Assembly (NCBI GenBank): GCA_002307095.1
Contig: DBTO01000023.1
Location: 1-5,231 of the forward strand
DNA length: 5,231 nt
DNA from: Sulfurospirillum sp. UBA1314
Lineage (GTDB): Bacteria; Campylobacterota; Campylobacteria; Campylobacterales; Sulfurospirillaceae
Reading direction: 5' to 3'
This document shows positions 4,723 to 5,231 of this stretch, one piece after another (within the stretch, counting starts at the first letter, position 1; every line of letters begins with the position of its first letter). Under the pieces are notes generated by a model. It was not told the origin of the DNA and did not search any database. It saw nothing but the letters and a program-made list of their open reading frames with translations. A program made the translations under genes and the position numbers.

Positions 4723-5231
4723 CTAAAACGTGTGAACAAGTCCTCGTATGCCGTCTATGAACATCTGCACCGACATCATCAACAGTAGCATTCCCATCAA
4801 GCGCTCAAGCGCTGAGAGTCCTTTTTCGCGGAGTAGTTTGTAGAGTAGGGGGGAGAGGTACATAATGAGTGCGGAGATGAGCCATGCTAAAATCAGTGCG
4901 GCAAAAAGTCCACTTAGATCGTGCGTGTGGGATTTGCCAAGCACTAAAAGTGTTGCGAGTGTTGATGGTCCTGCGATGAGGGGTAGGGCGATGGGTACCA
5001 TAAAGGGCTCTTTGGATGAGCCATACAGTCCACTGCTACCTTCATCACCTGGGAAAATCATCTTGATGCCGATCACAAAAAAGATCACTGCACCAGCGAT
5101 GCGAACTGATTCTGTTTCTAGGTGAAAAACACTCAAAAAGAGCTCTCCGCCAAAGAGAAAAAGCATCAAAATTGCCAGTCCAAAAAGCATCTCACGGAGG
5201 ATGATTACCCTTCGGCGCGCGATGTCTACAT
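4723..5231 (-). CDS. yhgN: MarC-family integral membrane protein, YhgN-like (N-terminus outside window)
   Basis: The 168 visible codons form a polytopic inner-membrane protein of the MarC (UPF0056) family. The frame stays open to the right edge, so the real start lies beyond 5231. The Met at 5190 is internal, because the upstream residues ARRRVIILRE match the family's conserved RRRxIxxRE segment before the second membrane helix. Comparison with E. coli YhgN (197 residues, from memory) suggests about 30 residues are missing. Visible landmarks are IAGAVIFFVIGIKMIFP, the signature EPFMVPIALPLIAGPSTLATL (21 residues, between about 4960 and 5020) and a C-terminal EKGLSALERLMGMLLLMMSVQMFIDGI-type helix; the close match to YhgN in that helix sets the subfamily. 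Transport function is unknown, and the old link of MarC to multiple antibiotic resistance was not upheld. The gene converges with msrA across an 89-nt gap. Confidence 0.9.
   Translation of the reverse strand, partial: VDIARRRVIILREMLFGLAILMLFLFGGELFLSVFHLETESVRIAGAVIFFVIGIKMIFPGDEGSSGLYGSSKEPFMVPIALPLIAGPSTLATLLVLGKSHTHDLSGLFAALILAWLISALIMYLSPLLYKLLREKGLSALERLMGMLLLMMSVQMFIDGIRGLVHTF

Noticed and set aside
4723..5190. MarC-family gene starting at the Met at 5190
   Set aside because: The frame continues upstream with conserved family residues (RRRxIxxRE) to the window edge, so this Met is internal.

Overview
The window looks like a piece of a Campylobacterota (epsilonproteobacterial) chromosome, most like Sulfurospirillum or a close relative. 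This rests on three things: moderately AT-rich DNA, a DUF1104-type small periplasmic protein (a family I associate with this phylum), and a permease-ATPase-MCE-lipoprotein order that matches my recollection of the C. jejuni iamB-iamA locus. The genus is inferred from protein style and not proven.

Layout. From 3921 down to the left edge, one tightly packed minus-strand operon runs mlaE (STAS-permease fusion), mlaF (ATPase), mlaD (MCE protein with a long helical tail), a PqiC/ABC_trans_aux-type lipoprotein, a 75-residue DUF1104-like exported protein, and the start of an OmpR-type response regulator cut by the edge. Spacings are -4, +7, +10, +2 and -14 nt, so no internal terminator fits and the six genes are probably co-transcribed. 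At 3922-4033 lies a divergent intergenic region with a TGnTATAAT extended -10 on each strand. One serves the mla operon and the other serves msrA (4034-4633), an exported methionine sulfoxide reductase A. msrA converges on a YhgN/MarC-family membrane protein (4723 to the right edge, start outside the window). The 89-nt convergent gap holds a 10-bp hairpin and two copies of a TTTACATGTAAA palindrome, one just after each stop codon. There is no gene-free stretch over 300 bases.

How the genes fit together. MlaE, MlaF, MlaD and the lipoprotein form a phospholipid transporter between inner and outer membrane. The window has no mlaC or mlaA. The long MlaD tail and the PqiC-like lipoprotein suggest a more direct trans-periplasmic bridge. 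The exported small protein and response regulator at the 3' end suggest envelope-stress signalling tied to lipid transport. msrA adds envelope repair of oxidised methionine.

Most notable are the recurring TTACATGTAA palindrome (three copies in about 5 kb), a possible second start in msrA with its own strong Shine-Dalgarno just after a perfect 14-bp palindrome, and the coupling of a lipid transporter with a two-component regulator. I see no mobile element, CRISPR array, tRNA or rRNA, and no clearly new defence or biosynthetic system.
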